This document shows, one piece after another, positions 1 through 10,505 of a stretch of DNA of 64,000 bases. The notes below the pieces were generated by a model, which had not been told where the DNA came from, did no database searches, and worked only from the letters and a program-made list of their open reading frames with translations. The stretch covers positions 103,261,501-103,325,500 of the forward strand of contig JAZHRO010000014.1 in assembly GCA_037157565.1 (NCBI GenBank). The letters are read 5' to 3'. The stretch is from Thalassia testudinum. Lineage: Eukaryota; Streptophyta; Magnoliopsida; Alismatales; Hydrocharitaceae. Numbering within the stretch: the stretch's first letter is position 1; each line of letters begins with the position of its first letter. The position numbers and the translations under genes were made by a program.

Positions 1-1488
1 CTAGGGTTCATTTCACGTCCTAAGGGTTCTATCAATAGTTCCAATGTAACATGCACTTTAAGTATGTAATTCACAGGGCATAGCAAAATCACTCTACCAG
101 CGTAACTGGGAGATGTGGGGGCACAAACGGTGGACCTCGCAGCTTTTGTAGGTCCCGTGAACACCACAAACGGACGACCTATTTAATATGAACGGTCAAA
201 CTTCACATTACTAACATCCCACATGATAGAAAAGTACCCAAAACAATTAAAACCAAACTCCAACACATTGGAAAATCCGCCAGGAAGCCAACGGTACTTT
301 GTTTGTGAAAAATCGACCTCATTTAGGCCCTGAATCGACCCAAAGACACTTCTCAGTTCACCTGAATTGGTTCAGGTAGGCTGGTTCAGCTGGACCGGTC
401 GCCTGATACCTGGAATATTCTAGACAGGCTGATATCAGACGTTTGGAACAACTTCCAGACGTCTTAAATGACACAAGAATGCTCACCTTGCGTTCTGCGT
501 TGAAAATTGACGTGTGGAACCCCTTATGGTCATCCAGGGGTCCTTCAAGACGTCTGGCAGTGCACTCGGACATTTAGCATGGGTATCAGTTGTCTGGAGA
601 GACGTCTAGACGTCCTAAAATGTCTGGGGAGCTGCGCTTGCACCTGTTCCCAACAGCTCTACATGCATACAGTGACGTACAATCACTCGTAGACAACGCG
701 TACGAAAAAATACAGGCGGACAGGACCTTACCGTTTGAATCTACTTTATCGAACGTCTGGTGCTACCTCTGGATGTCTGGTCAGATGTTTGTTGAGAGGT
801 ACAAACGTTTGATCTGCAGAGAAAAATCTCCCCGGAGTCCTTCGTGAGCCTTCCCCTCCTTGCGAAAAGCACCCTCGCCTTGCATAGCGCACACACCAAG
901 GCACTTAGCCATATGCCTACTAGGCAGAGGAAAGTATATTGAAAAATGCTCACAAGTCTCGAATAGGGCGTTACCTCAGATTCTGCTCGATATCAGATGT
1001 CCATGATAGCTCCGAACGTCTAACTAGACGTTTGTTGAACTCCTCAGACGTTTGATTTTGCGGAAAAATGACTTCGCAGAACTATTCACGAGTCTTTTCT
1101 CCTCGCGAAAACATCGTACCCCACACTAGGAGTTGTATCAGCAATGCGCTCCCTCAGCTTCACATGCACGCCCTCCATCCAAGCTCCGTTGTCAGCTCGC
1201 TCGGGCTCCCCGCGCACTTAAGCTCCTATAATTGGAGCTCCTTGTGTGGGTAGGGAGGACACAGAGAGGAAGGGGGAAAGGAGGGTGGTCTTGTGCCATA
1301 GGGAGGAACTGGGAGAGGATGGTGGCTCAGGATTCGAGGCAAAAAGGGGGGTTTAAATAGAGAGGGGGGTTTAGGGGTGTGTGTAGGTGAGGGTGGGGTC
1401 GGGGCATTTTGTAATAAATGCCCCGCAAGAGTCTCATTTATCCGTAGACCCCTAAAATAAGAAATCCAGGGGGTTACAAATTGCAGCA
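1..1488 (-). repeat. LTR P, truncated at the window edge (Gypsy-type)
   Basis: The right end is set by a polypurine tract on the minus strand followed by TG at position 1488, the usual PPT/LTR junction. A minus-strand TATA-like box (CTATTTAAAC, 1351-1360) lies about 130 bases inside the LTR. Between about 340 and 1060 the LTR holds many GACGTC or near-GACGTC palindromes, for example 458-463, 549-554, 601-606 and 609-614. No coding capacity is supported. The other boundary lies before the window. By orientation this would be the 3' LTR of an element whose internal part lies to the right. Confidence 0.6.
1351..1360 (-). promoter_or_regulatory. TATA-like box of LTR P
   Basis: CTATTTAAAC on the minus strand, in GC-rich surroundings, pointing leftward into the LTR. 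Confidence 0.45.
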
Positions 1489-1500
1489 TCCCCCCCTAAA
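1489..1500 (-). other. Polypurine tract of element P
   Basis: On the minus strand this reads TTTAGGGGGGGA, directly followed by the TG of LTR P. It is the expected primer site for plus-strand DNA synthesis. Confidence 0.6.
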
Positions 1501-1585
1501 TTCTATAAAATGACCCCATGAGCCTTGGGAAGGGTCATTTGAATTAGTAAGTTCAGCTAATTCAAGTTCAGTTAATTATCTCCCC

Positions 1586-2080
1586 TTAAGCCCACCATGT
1601 TAGTCCTAAATTAATTTTTAAAATCAACGAACATCTGTGGGCTTGATTTCCGATTTGTTGGAGCATTTGCATAATTATGGCTTGCATTTCAATCATCATC
1701 TTTTCATTTTGTATCAATTTCTCCAATTGATTACTCTTATGTGTTGATTGAGATGCCATAAATTGAATTTGTGCTTGCTTTTGCTTGAACCCATAATTTG
1801 GATTTGGATTAAACTAGTATGGGTTAAAATGATGAGGATGAGAAGTTTTAGAATAATAAGGTTTTGGATACCCTCCTTGATTGTAGGCCATATTCGAGTA
1901 ATCATTTGAGGCTAATGACCAATATTGAAAATTATTTCGAGGTAAGTATGAAATTTGATCTTGATATTGGAATCCTGATTTATAATTAGATCTACAATTT
2001 GACGTAAAATAATCCCAATTGGAAGATTGATAAAGTTGATTTGAGTTGGAATTAAAGTTATAATCATTTCGAGGATAGGT
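1586..2080 (-). pseudogene. Gag-like C-terminal relic (non-autonomous Gypsy element)
   Basis: The minus strand reads as one frame of about 165 codons with one internal stop (amber, within NPY*FNP) before the TAA at 1586-1588. The N-terminal two thirds are rich in Asn, Tyr, Gln and Ser. They are followed by a hydrophilic heptad-like stretch (MASQSTHKSNQLEKLI and on) that could form a coiled coil. The N-terminal part of Gag is not visible. No zinc knuckle, protease or RT follows before the PPT only about 90 bases away. The same composition recurs in the Gag-like relics of elements W, X and U, so I infer a gag-only element. The family assignment is by composition only. Confidence 0.5.
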
Positions 2081-2764
2081 GTATGTGTTGGATTTTTGTA
2101 TAGCCTAAGCGAGCCATTCAGGTTTTTTATAATATGATTACATTTTATTTGAATAAAAGTTTTTGGTTATTTTTTAGTTAAATGATTTGGGTCCCTTGCT
2201 ATGAGTTGGGTTACGTACTTGAGTAGATCGAATAACTCGATGTGTGTTGATTCAGAGATCTAAACGGTTTATAGGATTCGATAGCACATTAAGAAACCAT
2301 CTGATTTGATCATATGTTTCCGGTCTAAGTTGGAATGGCAACCTTCTCTAGAGGCCATCGCTTGATTGATGTTCTTGAGTGGAGATTTGAGAATTGTCAC
2401 GCAGGTCAGGTTAAGGAGTTAGCCCGATGAGACAGGAGATATCAGAAGACCTTCTCTGATGCCATCTTGGAGAAGGCGTATCCTTAGGCTTGAGACAGAC
2501 ATGTCTCTGTTCATGAATTCATACATTTGGCAGACCAATAGGTTGATGCACCCACTTTGGTATTGATATCGGAAAGCTGGTGTGTGTGGGAGGGGACAGA
2601 GACACATGATCTCTCAAAGAGATCACACAAATTTTTACATAGGTGGATGTAATTGATTATAAGGATGAGCTCACTTTGCATTGGGAATGATAAATGCCAC
2701 ATGTGGTCATAGAGTCTTGTTTAGACTCAAGGCTAGAAGAGAAGATAGACCTTTGGGAAGGTTT
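2081..2764. other. Unassigned sequence, possibly part of an LTR
   Basis: This stretch interrupts the gag relic and is itself interrupted by the chromovirus at 2765. A TGTTGG at 2086 could be the start of an LTR continuing after 13227, but I found no matching target duplication. No coding sequence is supported. Short frames on the minus strand (2419-2702) look like chance. Confidence 0.3.
2760..2764. repeat. Target site duplication (left) of the chromovirus
   Basis: GGTTT immediately before the 5' LTR. It is identical to 13223-13227 immediately after the 3' LTR. Five bases is the normal Gypsy integrase stagger. Confidence 0.9.
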
Positions 2765-2987
2765 TGTTACGAGCCGGGCATCAGACGTAGTTTAAGATGT
2801 CTGGGAAGTGGCCCAGACGTCTGGCCAGACATCAGGAACCCTTCCCAGACGTCTGGTATTAGATTTTTTCAACGTACAGGTTCGCGTCTGCATGCCTGCG
2901 CGCGCAGACTGAACCCGCCGCCTTCGTTTTTCCCTTTCTCTCCCTGCAGGCACTGTTTTTCCTCCTTCTCTCTCCCCACGACTGTCT

Positions 2988-2995
2988 TATAAAAA
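2988..2995 (+). promoter_or_regulatory. TATA box of the 5' LTR
   Basis: TATAAAAA, followed by a C/T-rich stretch. It is conserved at 10709-10716 in the 3' LTR. Confidence 0.65.
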
Positions 2996-3989
2996 TGCTC
3001 CCCCTCTCCCTCACCCTCATTCCACCGCCTTCTTCTTCTCCTTCTCCCTGCTAGCGAGAGTGGCAGTAGCGGCTGCTGCGAGCGTGCGGGAAGGAGGGGT
3101 TGTTGCGAGAGGAAGCAGAAGCTCGACTGCGAGGGTACGAGCTTGCCGGGGCAGCTAGAGCCAGCCGACGGGAGAGTAGCGAGCGGGGGTGTCGCAAAGG
3201 AGCTGCTGCAGCTCGGGCAGCAGGTGGACGCGGCGCGGACGGTCGTGCGCTGCGGGCGAAGAGCAAGCAGGGTTCTGATTCTGGGAAAATTTCCCAGAAT
3301 CAAACGTCTGGACTTATGTCCAGACGATGCATAAGACGTCTGGAGGAAGGACCAGACGTCTGATAGGTACAATAATTGTTATCTTCTCCTTTTTACGCGT
3401 GTACGGCCATGCAGCCATCCGCCGCGTTCTTCTGCACCCCTTCGTGATGAGAGCGAGTGTGTGTGTGTGCAGGAATCGTTCGGGAGGGAGGTAGGGCTCG
3501 CCATCCCACACCGATCAAACGTTTGGACATAGTACCAGACGACGGAGAGGACCTCCAGACGTCCGGGGTGACAATCGGACGTCTGGAAATTAAGTTCAGA
3601 CGATCCAGTGGGCTTCTGGACGTCTGAAGGACTGCGCAGACCGAGGTATGGCTTGATCGACCTTTTAAGACATCTGGAAGAAGTTCCAGACGTCTGATTT
3701 TGGGCAGACTCGTTGCTTTTGACCCGTTTAGGGTCCGTTCGGAGTCCGTTTTTCACGTTTCAAGTTTCATTCTTCCCAGATTTATTTCCTCTACCTTTTT
3801 ACAGTAATTGTATACTGTTCTGAGTAGCTCCTTGTCTTTGATCCTTGTATTAGGACCCCGTTCCGTTGCAGCTCTGGGGGTTGCGGAGGCGCGCGGGATT
3901 GCCGACCACGCCCCCAGTACTTCCGATTTAGCGGGTAGAGTGGCCTTTTAATTTAATTATAAAAAATTATACATTTATGAAACAATTAA

Positions 3990-4137
3990 TAGAGTCTAGG
4001 GCATTGCATGAACCTTAGGGCTGAAGAATTAGATTGAATGATAGATCCTAGGGTATTGCATGAATCCTAGGACTGGAAAACTAGATTGAATGATAGATCC
4101 TAGGATATGGCATGAATCCTAGGACTGGAAAACTAGT
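3990..4137 (+). repeat. 52-base tandem repeat in the 5' LTR
   Basis: About 2.7 copies of a unit built on GATAGATCCTAGG...ATGAATCCTAGGACTGG. Unit starts are offset by 52 bases (4041 and 4093). The same repeat occurs in the 3' LTR near 11725-11880, so it pre-dates this insertion. Confidence 0.75.
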
Positions 4138-5486
4138 TGAATATATACATTGCAGTCTTGGACAAGTGGAAAGGAAATGATAACTGCCTGTAAATTGGTT
4201 AATAGCTGCCTGTTATGAATGGATAAATACGGTTGAGAACATGAATTGTATGGATATAAAGCTGGAATGGTGAAACCTAAATTGGCTGAGTTAAAAGAGC
4301 ATGAACCCTATGGGGAATTAGGAGTAGAACTCCTGGAAAGTGAATGGAATAGAATTGGGGAAGTGAGCTGGCCCTTGAGTAGGAAGTACCAAGTAGAGCA
4401 ACTGTCCCCCTGTTTAGTGCAGAGCAGAGCTAGCCGCCCTAGGGACCCGGGGTTAGGTCTGGCCACTTTGTACCAACTTTTGGCCCTCGTGTACACAGTG
4501 CCGAGGAGAGCTACTAGTGTAGGGAGAGCACTAGCTACCCCAAGGGCCCCGGGGTTCTGCTAGCTCTCCTACACCGACTTATTAGGCCCACTGGGCAAAC
4601 CAGGGTAGTCAGGCGAGGGTGCGTGGACTGTGGAGGGGCACGACCCCTGTTTGGTTACTGTGGAGGGGCTGGACCCCTGTTACTGAGAGGGCTCTTCCCT
4701 ATACTGGTTCCGTGCTGTGCTTTTGGCGCACCCGTTAACGGAAATGACGGACCGCGTGCCAGTGCGGGGTAGCTACCCGTGCGTTTATCGCACGTGCCGT
4801 AGTCACCGTTACGTCTGTCAGCAACCTTGGGGTGGTTGACTGAGGGTAGGACCACCACGGGGGCTCTCCCGGCCAGGAGAGCACCACGTGTTACTTCTAC
4901 TTTTTGGAAAAGACTGCAATCAAGATCGTTCCCACGAGGAACATTCAAGATCAAGAGAAGGATCTGAGAAATAAATCAATAGTGAATAAATGGAAAAATA
5001 TAAAGAAAGAAAGTAAAAATATAACAGCTACTATCCACTCTACTGCTTATTCTAGCTTTTAGTTGCCACTCTACTCAGCGTTTCGCTGACGTGTCACCCT
5101 TGTTACTTTTAAGGACCAGGTGTTGAGCAGCCAGAGTCGGCGGCTGCAGAGGGCGCTGGGCCTAGTAGAGCCCAGTAGTGTCACTTGTAGTACCCATTGT
5201 ACTTTTTTTTGCTGTTATTGTGAGTTGTTTCTGTTACCCCCTGTACTCTCTTTTTTGTAAGCTTCATGTTTATGTATATGTTTATTTCTCTACTGTTGTG
5301 GTGGTGTATACTGTAGTATTTCTTTTCTCTATTGCTGTATTTTGTTACTGCTAGTTATATACATGTTGAATGTAGTTTATTTTACTGCTCTTTTGGTTAC
5401 TTTCTCGTTGGACGACTAGGTCTTGGGGTTTGTCGAGTCGGTCCGATTCTCGTGTCTCGTAGGGATTCGGGAATCGGGTCGTTACA

Positions 5487-5669
5487 AGATGGTATCAGAG
5501 CAAGATCGTCCCGAGAAGTGAACCAACTGACTGGAAAATAACCAATTAACATGTTTGTAACTAGAGTAGCCACCACAACGTTTCTTTTGACATGAGCTCT
5601 TAGACTTCTTCGTTAGATATCGTTCCATATTGACGTGTTTCCGTTCTGTTTTGCGTCTCCTTGCAGGAG
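5487..5669 (+). other. Leader between the 5' LTR and gag, including the PBS
   Basis: TGGTATCAGAGC at 5490-5501 matches the 3' end of plant initiator tRNA-Met and lies three bases after the LTR, so it is the minus-strand primer site. The rest of the leader is non-coding. It ends in a pyrimidine-rich run and TTGCAG just before the gag ATG, which resembles a 3' splice site, though use of such a site cannot be shown here. Confidence 0.85.
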
Positions 5670-7000
5670 ATGCCTCGAAGAGGGACTAGCGAGGCGGGCC
5701 GGGGGCGCGGCCGAGGACGTGGTCGGCGAGGTGGGCGTGTTGTGGTCGACGTCTCAGTGGACCGGCCACTGCTCTCGGCCATTTTGGCCCAGGACCTTGC
5801 CCAGCTGATACGGGATATAGTGCGAGAGGAGCTCCACCCACCGCCCCGAGCGCCTCTCCCTGGGGCTGTGGAGGGGGAGTCCTCTGTGGGACCACGCGAC
5901 GGACGCGGCGCTGGACGCGGGGGAGGGGATGGGCCGCCACCGCCCCCACCTTCCTCCGATGCTTCTGTGCACGAGGCTTCCTTACCCGGAGGTGCACTAG
6001 TATCCCCACTGCAGCGCCACTTCGAGCTTTTCGGGCAGTTCTGGAAGCTGAAGCCCCCCTCCTTCAAGGGGGATGAGGACCCGACCGAGGCGGTGGATTG
6101 GCTCGAGTAGATCGAGAAGGTTTTCGACACCCTTTGCCCCTCGATGGAGTGCCGCGTGGCCTTTGCCACGTACCAGCTGGAGAGTGCGGCACACAGGTGG
6201 TGGAGGGCGGTCAGGGGACAGGAGAGGGACGAGCCGACCTGGGACCGGTTCGTCACCCTCTTCTGCGAGCAGTACTTTCCCCAGACGTGGCTGAACCAGA
6301 GGAGGCGGGAGTTCCACACTCTCCGCCAGTGGATGATGACCGTGAGCGCGTACCGCACGCATTTTCTGGAGCTGTCCCGCTTCGTAGCGACAGTAGTAGC
6401 CACTGAGGAGGAGTGCCTTTGGAGGTTCACCGAGGGGCTTCGGCCTGCGATTCGGGGGTATGTCAAACCCCTGAAGATGCCTACGTTCTTGAGGGTGGTG
6501 GAGGCAGCTATGACCTACGAGGAGACCAACCCGTCCGCGCGAGATACTGACAGCGGGCGGAAGAGGCCCTACCAACCAGACTTTTCACAGGGCCGACGAG
6601 AGAGGAGACATGTGGCATCTGCAGGAGAGCCGTCACGTTTTGTAGGGCCATCAGTGGCTTTTGGGGGCCCTCGATAGGGGCCAGTTGCTAGCACCGGACC
6701 CCCGCCCAGCCGACAGCAGGGACCCACTGAGGGCGGGAGTCGGGTTCCCCTCTGTTACCAGTGTGGCTAGCCGGGTCAAATCAGGAGGGACTGCCCGTCT
6801 AGGGCAGGAGGTCAGTAGACGCTTCTCGCGCCGAGCACTAGAGGGCAAGTAGGAGGCCGCGGTTTCCAGGCGCGAGGAGGAGGACAACAGTCACGAGGAG
6901 GATACCGACCAGCAGGTACCCGTACGACGCAGAGTGTGGCTGCTTCGTCCGCACCTAGGGTTGAGGGGCGTATCAACGCCCTGACACACAGGGATGCCAG
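5670..7000 (+). pseudogene. gag: Gag region (capsid and zinc knuckle), broken
   Basis: Gag would coat the RNA and form the virus-like particle. The N terminus is Arg/Gly-rich (GRGRGRGRRGGR), followed by a Pro-rich linker. The retrotransposon Gag domain runs from about FWKLKPPSFKGDEDP (about 6040) to the region of AAMTYEETNPS (about 6540), with an amber stop at 6108 in place of a usual Trp. A CCHC knuckle at 6753-6794 reads CYQCG*PGQIRRDC. The Cys residues remain, but the zinc-binding His is Gln and an amber stop lies inside it. Further ambers occur at 6675 and 6816. The knuckle alone would probably not bind zinc (inference). Confidence 0.88.
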
Positions 7001-7420
7001 AGCTTCGGGATCAGTGGTGGCAGGTATGGTTTCAGTTTCCGGCAGACTCGTTTACACACTTTTCGATTTCGGCGCTACGCACTCGTTTGTCGCAGCCAGT
7101 TTCACAGTTAGTTTGGGCTGGATTATATGCTGTTAGAGGATCCGTTCGTGATCAGAGGTCCGAGTGGTCAGCTATTTGTAGCTGAGGAGGTATACACAGG
7201 TTGTGAGGTCAGTATTGGGGGACATGGGCTTCCCGCTGACCTGATTATGATTCAGATGGAGGACTTTGGCGTAATTCTAGGGATGGACTGGCTGTCCGCT
7301 TACCATGCTTTGGTGGACTGTTTTGAGAGGAAGATTGTCTTCTCCTTATCGGAGTTGCCTTCTTTCGAGTTCCTCGGTCAGCCAGTGGATGGAGGCTTCA
7401 GGTCCATTTCTACACTTCGG
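7000..7420 (+). pseudogene. pro: Retropepsin-like protease region, broken
   Basis: The aspartic protease would cleave the polyprotein. The active-site block reads LFDFGATHSF near 7056-7086, where the usual form is D-S-G-A, so Ser has become Phe next to the catalytic Asp. A one-base loss near 7116 then shifts the frame. The downstream flap and C-terminal parts (VILGMDWLSAYHALVDC, about 7270-7322) are recognisable in the new frame. The enzyme is doubly disabled. Confidence 0.85.
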
Positions 7421-7499
7421 GCGGTGAGACTTTTGAGCCAGGGGTGTGAGGGCTTCCTAGCTTGTGTGGTGGTAGAGCCTAGCCCTGTGGCAGACTTCC

Positions 7500-8370
7500 A
7501 AAGTATCACGGTGGTCAGAGAGTACCTCGACGTGTTCTCAGACGAGTTGCCAGGACTACCGCCCGAGCGTGAGATCGAGTTTGAGATCTCACTAGTACTA
7601 GGGACCAGCCCCATCTCCATCGCACCATACAGGATGGCACCACTTGAGCTGCGAGAGCTCAAGTCTCAGTTGCAGGATCTTTTGGAGAAAGGCTTTGTGA
7701 GGCCCAGTGCATCTCCCTGGGGAGCCTCGGTACTATTTGTAAAGAAGAAGGATAGTACCCTACGCCTTTGTGTGGACTACCAATAGCTGAATAGGGTCAC
7801 CATCAAGAACAAATATCCACTATCGAGGATTGACAACTTGTTTGACCAGCTGCGAGGTGCCACGGTATTCTCCTAGATCGACTTGAGGTCTGGATACCAC
7901 CAGTTGAGGATCAAGGAGGCAGACGTCTCCAAGACAGCTTTCTACTCCCGGTACGAACACTATGAGTTTCTGGTCATGCTGTTTGGGCTGACCAATGCCC
8001 CCGCTGCCTTCATGGACTTGATGAACCGGGTGTTCAGACCGTACTTGGACCAGTTTGTGGTGGTATTCATTGATGATGTGCTCATCTATTCTCGAGATCA
8101 GACGCAGCACGGACAGCACTTGAGGATGGTTCTGGATACATTGAGACGACGTAGGCTGTACGCCAAATACAGCAAGTGCGAGTTCTAGTTGAGGGAGGTG
8201 ACCTTCTTAGGCCATGTGATCTCTGGAGATGGCTTGGCAGTGGACCCAGCCAAGGTTGAGGCAGTGCTCAGGTGGGAGAGACCGCGTATGGTTATTGAGA
8301 TTCGCAGTTTTCTGGGACTGGCAGGCTACTATAGATGGTTTATCAGGGGCTTTTCATAGATTGCACGCCC
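7500..8370 (+). pseudogene. Reverse transcriptase region, broken
   Basis: RT copies the element RNA into DNA. Visible blocks are the entry motif LKSQLQDLLEKGFVRPSASPWG (split here: LKSQLQDLLEKG then FVRPSASPWG), [37 protein letters not shown] and the catalytic box [11 protein letters not shown] with FIDD at 8066-8077. Both catalytic Asp residues of the box are intact. Amber stops at 7784, 7874, 8186 and 8357 break the frame, the last just before [11 protein letters not shown]. Only the stops, not the active site, disable it. Confidence 0.92.
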
Positions 8371-8371
8371 T

Positions 8372-8960
8372 ATGACACAGTTGACCCGGAAGGACGTGCC
8401 CTTCACTTGGACAGACGCCTGTGAGGCGTGTTTTCAGGAGCTAAAGGAGAGGCTGACTTCGGCTCCCGTGCTCACCATCCCTAACAGTAGTGGTGGGTTC
8501 ATTGTGTATACGGACGCCTCCTTGCAGGGGTTAGGAGGTGTGCTCATGCAGAGGGGTCACGTTGTCGCTTACGCTTCGTGGCAACTGAAGCCCCTTGAGC
8601 ATAGCTACCCTACCCATGACCTGGAGCTGGCAGCTGTTGTCTTCGCGCTGAAGACCTGGAGGCACTACTTGTACGGTGAGACCTTCGAGATTTTCATAGA
8701 TCACAGGAGCCTCAGATACCTTTTTGATCAGAAGGAGCTCAACATGAGACAGAGACGTTGGTTGGAGCTCCTGAAGGACTATGACTGTAGCATTTCCTAC
8801 CACCCGGGAAAGGCCAACGTGGTGGCTGACGCCTTGAGCCGGAAGGCGCCCGCACACTTGGCCAGCTTACAGGTGCAGAGTTGGAGCCTTTTGGAGGAGG
8901 TGGGCAGTTGGAGACCCCTAGAGTTACGGGGGCACTGTGGGGCAGTGACTTTAACATGAC
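8372..8960 (+). pseudogene. RNase H region, largely intact
   Basis: This is the longest clean stretch of the polyprotein (about 195 codons). RNase H removes the RNA strand during reverse transcription. The four catalytic acids are visible in order: Asp in [12 protein letters not shown], Glu in [13 protein letters not shown], Asp in [12 protein letters not shown], and Asp in VVADALSRK. An opal stop at 8957-8959 ends the run in the linker toward integrase. Confidence 0.9.
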
Positions 8961-8999
8961 AGATGAGGCCAGAACTGATAGATCGCATCATCATAGGAC

Positions 9000-10230
9000 A
9001 GATGGCTGACCCGTACTTGCAGTCCTTGCGCGACAGAGTACTGTCAGGAGACCCAGGGGACTTTTCTTTCACAGACAAGGTGCTGCGCCTGAGGGGACGT
9101 TTGTGAGTTCCCAGAGACGAGGAGCTGTTGAGAGTGCTCCTGACTGAGGCACACGTTCCAGATTCGCCATACATCCCGGAAACACGAAGATGTACCATGA
9201 CTTGAGACGCGAGTTTTGGTGGAGGGGGATGAAGCGAGATGTAGGTGAATTCGTGCAGCAGTGTTTAGTGTGCCAGCAAGTGAAAGTCGAGCATCAGAGG
9301 CCTGCAGGGCCGCTACAGCCACTTCCAGTGCCAGAGTGGAAGTGGGAGAGCATCACCATAGACTTGGTGGTGGGCTTACCTGTTACCCAGTGAGGACACG
9401 ACGCAGTCTGGGTAATTGTTGATAGATTGACGAAGATGGCACATTTCTTGCCGATCGGAGTCACCTTGGGACCAACACAGTTGGCAAAGAGGTGTATTCG
9501 CGATGTGGTACGTCTACACGTGAGAGATCATAGCTGACCGGGATACCCGCTTTACGTCCCAGTTTTGGGCTGAGTTTCAGCAGGCCCTAGGGACGCGGTT
9601 GTGGTTTAGTACAGCTTACCACCCCCGGATGGACGGACAGTCTGAGTGCACGATACAGACACTTGGGGACCTTTTGCGTGCCTGTGTACTGGACTGGAGG
9701 GGCTCTTGGGAGGAGCACTTGCCCCTGGCAGAGTTTGCATATAATAATAGTTATCACTCGAGCATCGGCATGGCACCCTACGAGGCTCTGTACGGATGGA
9801 GATGTACGGCACCCTTGAGTTGGGTTTAGGTGGGGACCAAGTGGGAGGTTGGCCCCAGGCTGATCCGGCAGAGTCAGGAGGTAGTCGAGCAGATTCACAG
9901 GCGACTCCGAACTGTCAGGAGCAGGCAGAAGAGCTACGCGGATCGGAAACGCAGAGAGGTACAGTTCGAGGTTGGGGACCACGTCTTCCTTCGTGTTTCA
10001 CCCATGAAGGGCCTGTAGTGGTTTGGGGTGAGAGGGAAGCTCGCACCGAGGTTTGTGGGGCCCTTTGAGGTCCTGGAGCAGGTTGGACCCATTGCTTATA
10101 GGCTTGCCCTCCCTCCTCAGCTTTCTGGTGTGCACGACGTGTCCCATGTGTCCAACCTCAGGAAGTATGTCGCCGATCCCAGTCACGTCCTGAGCCACGA
10201 GACCGTCGAGGTGGGCGACGACCTGACCTA
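9000..10230 (+). pseudogene. Integrase region, broken
   Basis: Integrase inserts the cDNA. The N-terminal HHCC zinc fold is visible after a frameshift near 9150 (IHPG, MYHDL, CLVCQQVK). The catalytic core keeps the first Asp (SITIDLVVGLP), the second Asp (ADRDTRFTSQFW) and the Glu (GQSECTIQTL). A deletion near 9520 removes a few residues between the first and second catalytic positions and changes the frame. Stops at 9104, 9391, 9827 and 10016 interrupt it. The GPY/F-type C-terminal part is recognisable ([20 protein letters not shown]). Confidence 0.9.
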
Positions 10231-10423
10231 CCCCGTGCGGCCAGTGTAGATTCTGGATAAAGCTGTCCGCAGTTTGAGACGAAAGCAAGTACCCCTGGTG
10301 AAGGTGTTGTGGAGGAGCCAGCGGTACGAGGAGGCCACCTGGGAGTCTGAGGCGGCGATGCGGGAGCGGTACCCGGAGCTTTTCGCGGGTACATCTTTTC
10401 GGACTGGCTTCGGTCCTCTTTGA
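10230..10423 (+). pseudogene. Chromodomain at the integrase C terminus
   Basis: The tail reads VRPV*ILDKAVRSLRRKQV, then PLVKVLWRSQRYEEATWES and MRERYPELF. This is the chromodomain found at the end of plant chromoviral integrases, thought to steer insertion toward marked chromatin. An amber at 10247 replaces a usual Gln. The EATWE core and the C-terminal helix are kept. Confidence 0.82.
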
Positions 10424-10505
10424 GTTTGTTATGTATATATTATTCTTTCTCGCACCCTAGTTAGCGCAAGTTTCGGGGACGAAACTTCCTTTGAGTTTAT
10501 TATAT
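10424..10505 (+). other. 3' untranslated stretch with no clear polypurine tract
   Basis: It contains the TTTCGGGGACGAAACTTC block that commonly precedes the PPT in this clade. The bases just before the 3' LTR are TTTGAGTTTATTATAT rather than a purine run. A near-copy of that string occurs at about 10419-10432. Confidence 0.6.

Larger units (their letters stand above)
2765..5486 (+). repeat. 5' LTR of the chromovirus
   Basis: 2722 bases, TG...CA. TATAAAAA at 2988-2995 is the likely core promoter. GACGTC palindromes occur upstream (2816-2821, 2848-2853) and again downstream between about 3300 and 3700. A 52-base tandem repeat lies near 3990-4137. The 3' LTR repeats all of these. Relative to it, this copy has 13 extra bases near 2823-2836 and scattered substitutions. 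Confidence 0.93.
5670..10423 (+). pseudogene. Gag-Pol polyprotein, chromovirus, inactivated
   Basis: Read from the ATG at 5670 (MPRRGTSEAGRG...). An upstream in-frame TTG is less likely as start. The frame runs to TGA 10421-10423 with amber stops at 6108, 6675, 6768, 6816, 7784, 7874, 8186, 8357, 9827, 10016 and 10247, and opal stops at 8957, 9104 and 9391. One-base losses near 7116 and 9150 and a small deletion near 9520 shift the frame. Between the breaks the protein is well conserved. Many breaks sit at residues where the family usually has Trp, Gln, Lys or Glu. The G+C is much higher than in the surrounding relics. Confidence 0.92.

Noticed and set aside
2086..2764. A Copia LTR starting TGTTGG at 2086 and continuing after 13227
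   Set aside because: No second end or target duplication could be matched with confidence.
2869..3372. 167-codon open frame on the minus strand of the LTR, with a similar frame at 10554-11108
   Set aside because: Low-complexity Arg/Ser/Pro composition antisense to the LTR promoter; the two LTR copies differ by indels in it.
5600..6466. 288-codon open frame on the minus strand
   Set aside because: It is the antisense shadow of the chromoviral gag region, which carries clear Gag motifs on the plus strand.
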